From positions 1 to 6,360 of the forward strand of contig JAILPD010000124.1 in the NCBI GenBank assembly GCA_024690445.1: a DNA stretch of 6,360 nucleotides, read 5' to 3'. This DNA comes from Acholeplasmatales bacterium (GTDB taxonomy: Bacteria > Bacillota_I > Bacilli_A > Acholeplasmatales > Anaeroplasmataceae). Below the pieces are notes generated by a model. It made no database searches, was not told where the DNA came from, and worked only from the letters and a program-made list of their open reading frames with translations. How positions within the stretch are numbered: the stretch's first letter is position 1; each line of letters opens with the position of its first letter. This document shows positions 5,851-6,360 of the stretch, one piece after another. The position numbers and the translations under genes are program-made.

Positions 5851-6360
5851 TTGAAAGTAGTTGGATTAATTGTTGAATATAACCCATTACATAACGGTCA
5901 TATTCATCATATAAACGAAGTTAAAACTAAATCAAATGCCGATATAGTAATTGCTGTCATGTCATCAACATTTACGATGCGTGGTGATTTATCTTTATTT
6001 GATAAATTCACAAAGACTCGCCAAGCATTAGATGCTAATATAGATTTAGTAGTTGAATTACCACTTGTCTATTCAATCGAAAGAGCAGATATTTTTGCAG
6101 ATAATGCTGTTAAGATATTAAATCTATTAAATGTAAATGAAATATGGATTGGCAGTGAATCTAATGATCCTACTATTTATCAAAAGTATTATGATAATAA
6201 AATAGAACTTGATAATAAGGATGATTATTATAATTCATATAAAAATAAATCTAATATTGATTTATTACCAAATGATTTATTAGGATACTTCTACTTTAAA
6301 TCAATTAAGGATAATAATTTTAATATAGAATTAAAGACAATTAAAAGAATTAATTCAAAT
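5851..6360 (+). CDS. tmcAL: tRNA(Met) cytidine acetate ligase, N-terminal part
   Basis: The first 170 codons are present and the gene runs off the right edge. The family member in Bacillus subtilis (YlbM/TmcAL) uses acetate and ATP to make N4-acetylcytidine at the wobble position of elongator tRNA-Met. The N-terminus MKVVGLIVEYNPLHNGHIHHI carries the nucleotidyltransferase HxGH motif (HNGH, residues 14-17) in its family setting. It is followed by MSSTFTMRGDLSLFDKF, DLVVELP (66-72), RADIFADNAVKILN, IWIGSE and PNDLLGYFYFK, all recognisable against the family. The start is TTG: AGGTGA (5840-5845) lies 5 nt upstream and MKVVG matches family N-termini. A GTG at 5842 is in frame directly after a TAG but would add three non-family residues. 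The loop usually seen as MSGNFxQRG is altered here. The C-terminal tRNA-binding part is not visible. Confidence 0.92.
   Translation, partial: MKVVGLIVEYNPLHNGHIHHINEVKTKSNADIVIAVMSSTFTMRGDLSLFDKFTKTRQALDANIDLVVELPLVYSIERADIFADNAVKILNLLNVNEIWIGSESNDPTIYQKYYDNKIELDNKDDYYNSYKNKSNIDLLPNDLLGYFYFKSIKDNNFNIELKTIKRINSN

Noticed and set aside
1..6360. CRISPR array, insertion sequence, tRNA/rRNA gene or phage remnant
   Set aside because: No direct repeats with regular spacing, transposase-like frames, terminal inverted repeats or structural RNA signatures were seen; nearly all of the window is housekeeping coding sequence.
1..6360. Alternative genetic code (TGA as tryptophan)
   Set aside because: None of the five stops is TGA, but the conserved tryptophans are TGG and no frame needs TGA read-through, so the standard code is sufficient.

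Overview
The window comes from an AT-rich, low-GC Gram-positive (Bacillota-type) genome. The evidence is A/T-ending codons throughout, GAGG/GGAGG ribosome binding sites, a PyrR-type attenuator ahead of the pyrimidine genes, a class I dihydroorotase and an M3B oligoendopeptidase. All five visible stop codons are TAA or TAG and tryptophan is written TGG, so the standard code fits. Narrower placement (for example Erysipelotrichia or a gut Bacilli lineage) is only a guess.

Region 1 (1-3381, minus strand) is the start of a de novo UMP operon, in transcription order pyrB, pyrC, carA, carB. carB is cut by the left edge after 19 codons. The genes are tightly packed: pyrB/pyrC share one base, pyrC/carA are 16 bp apart, and carA/carB overlap by 8 bp. 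Ahead of pyrB is a compact control region. It has a sigma-A-like promoter with an extended -10, a PyrR-binding hairpin carrying the conserved AGUCC..GAGAGGCU element, a plausible antiterminator, and a 13-bp intrinsic terminator. The terminator's U-tract runs directly into the pyrB ribosome binding site. High UMP/UTP with PyrR should favour termination; low UMP should allow read-through.

The most notable feature is carA. The protein is full length and aligns along the whole family, but all three residues of the glutaminase catalytic triad are replaced (Cys to Gly, His to Asn, Glu to Ala). Several glutamine-pocket residues are changed too. I infer that this carbamoyl-phosphate synthetase cannot hydrolyse glutamine and would use free ammonia, with CarA kept as a structural partner of CarB.

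Region 2 (3399-5797, minus strand) is a second transcription unit: pepF (M3B zinc oligoendopeptidase) overlapping an unrecognised 199-residue acidic protein by 8 bp. No terminator is visible between that gene and the pyr promoter, so read-through transcripts would enter the pyr attenuator.

Region 3 (5798-6360, plus strand) has a divergent promoter and the first 170 codons of tmcAL (YlbM family tRNA-Met cytidine acetate ligase), starting at TTG and cut by the right edge.
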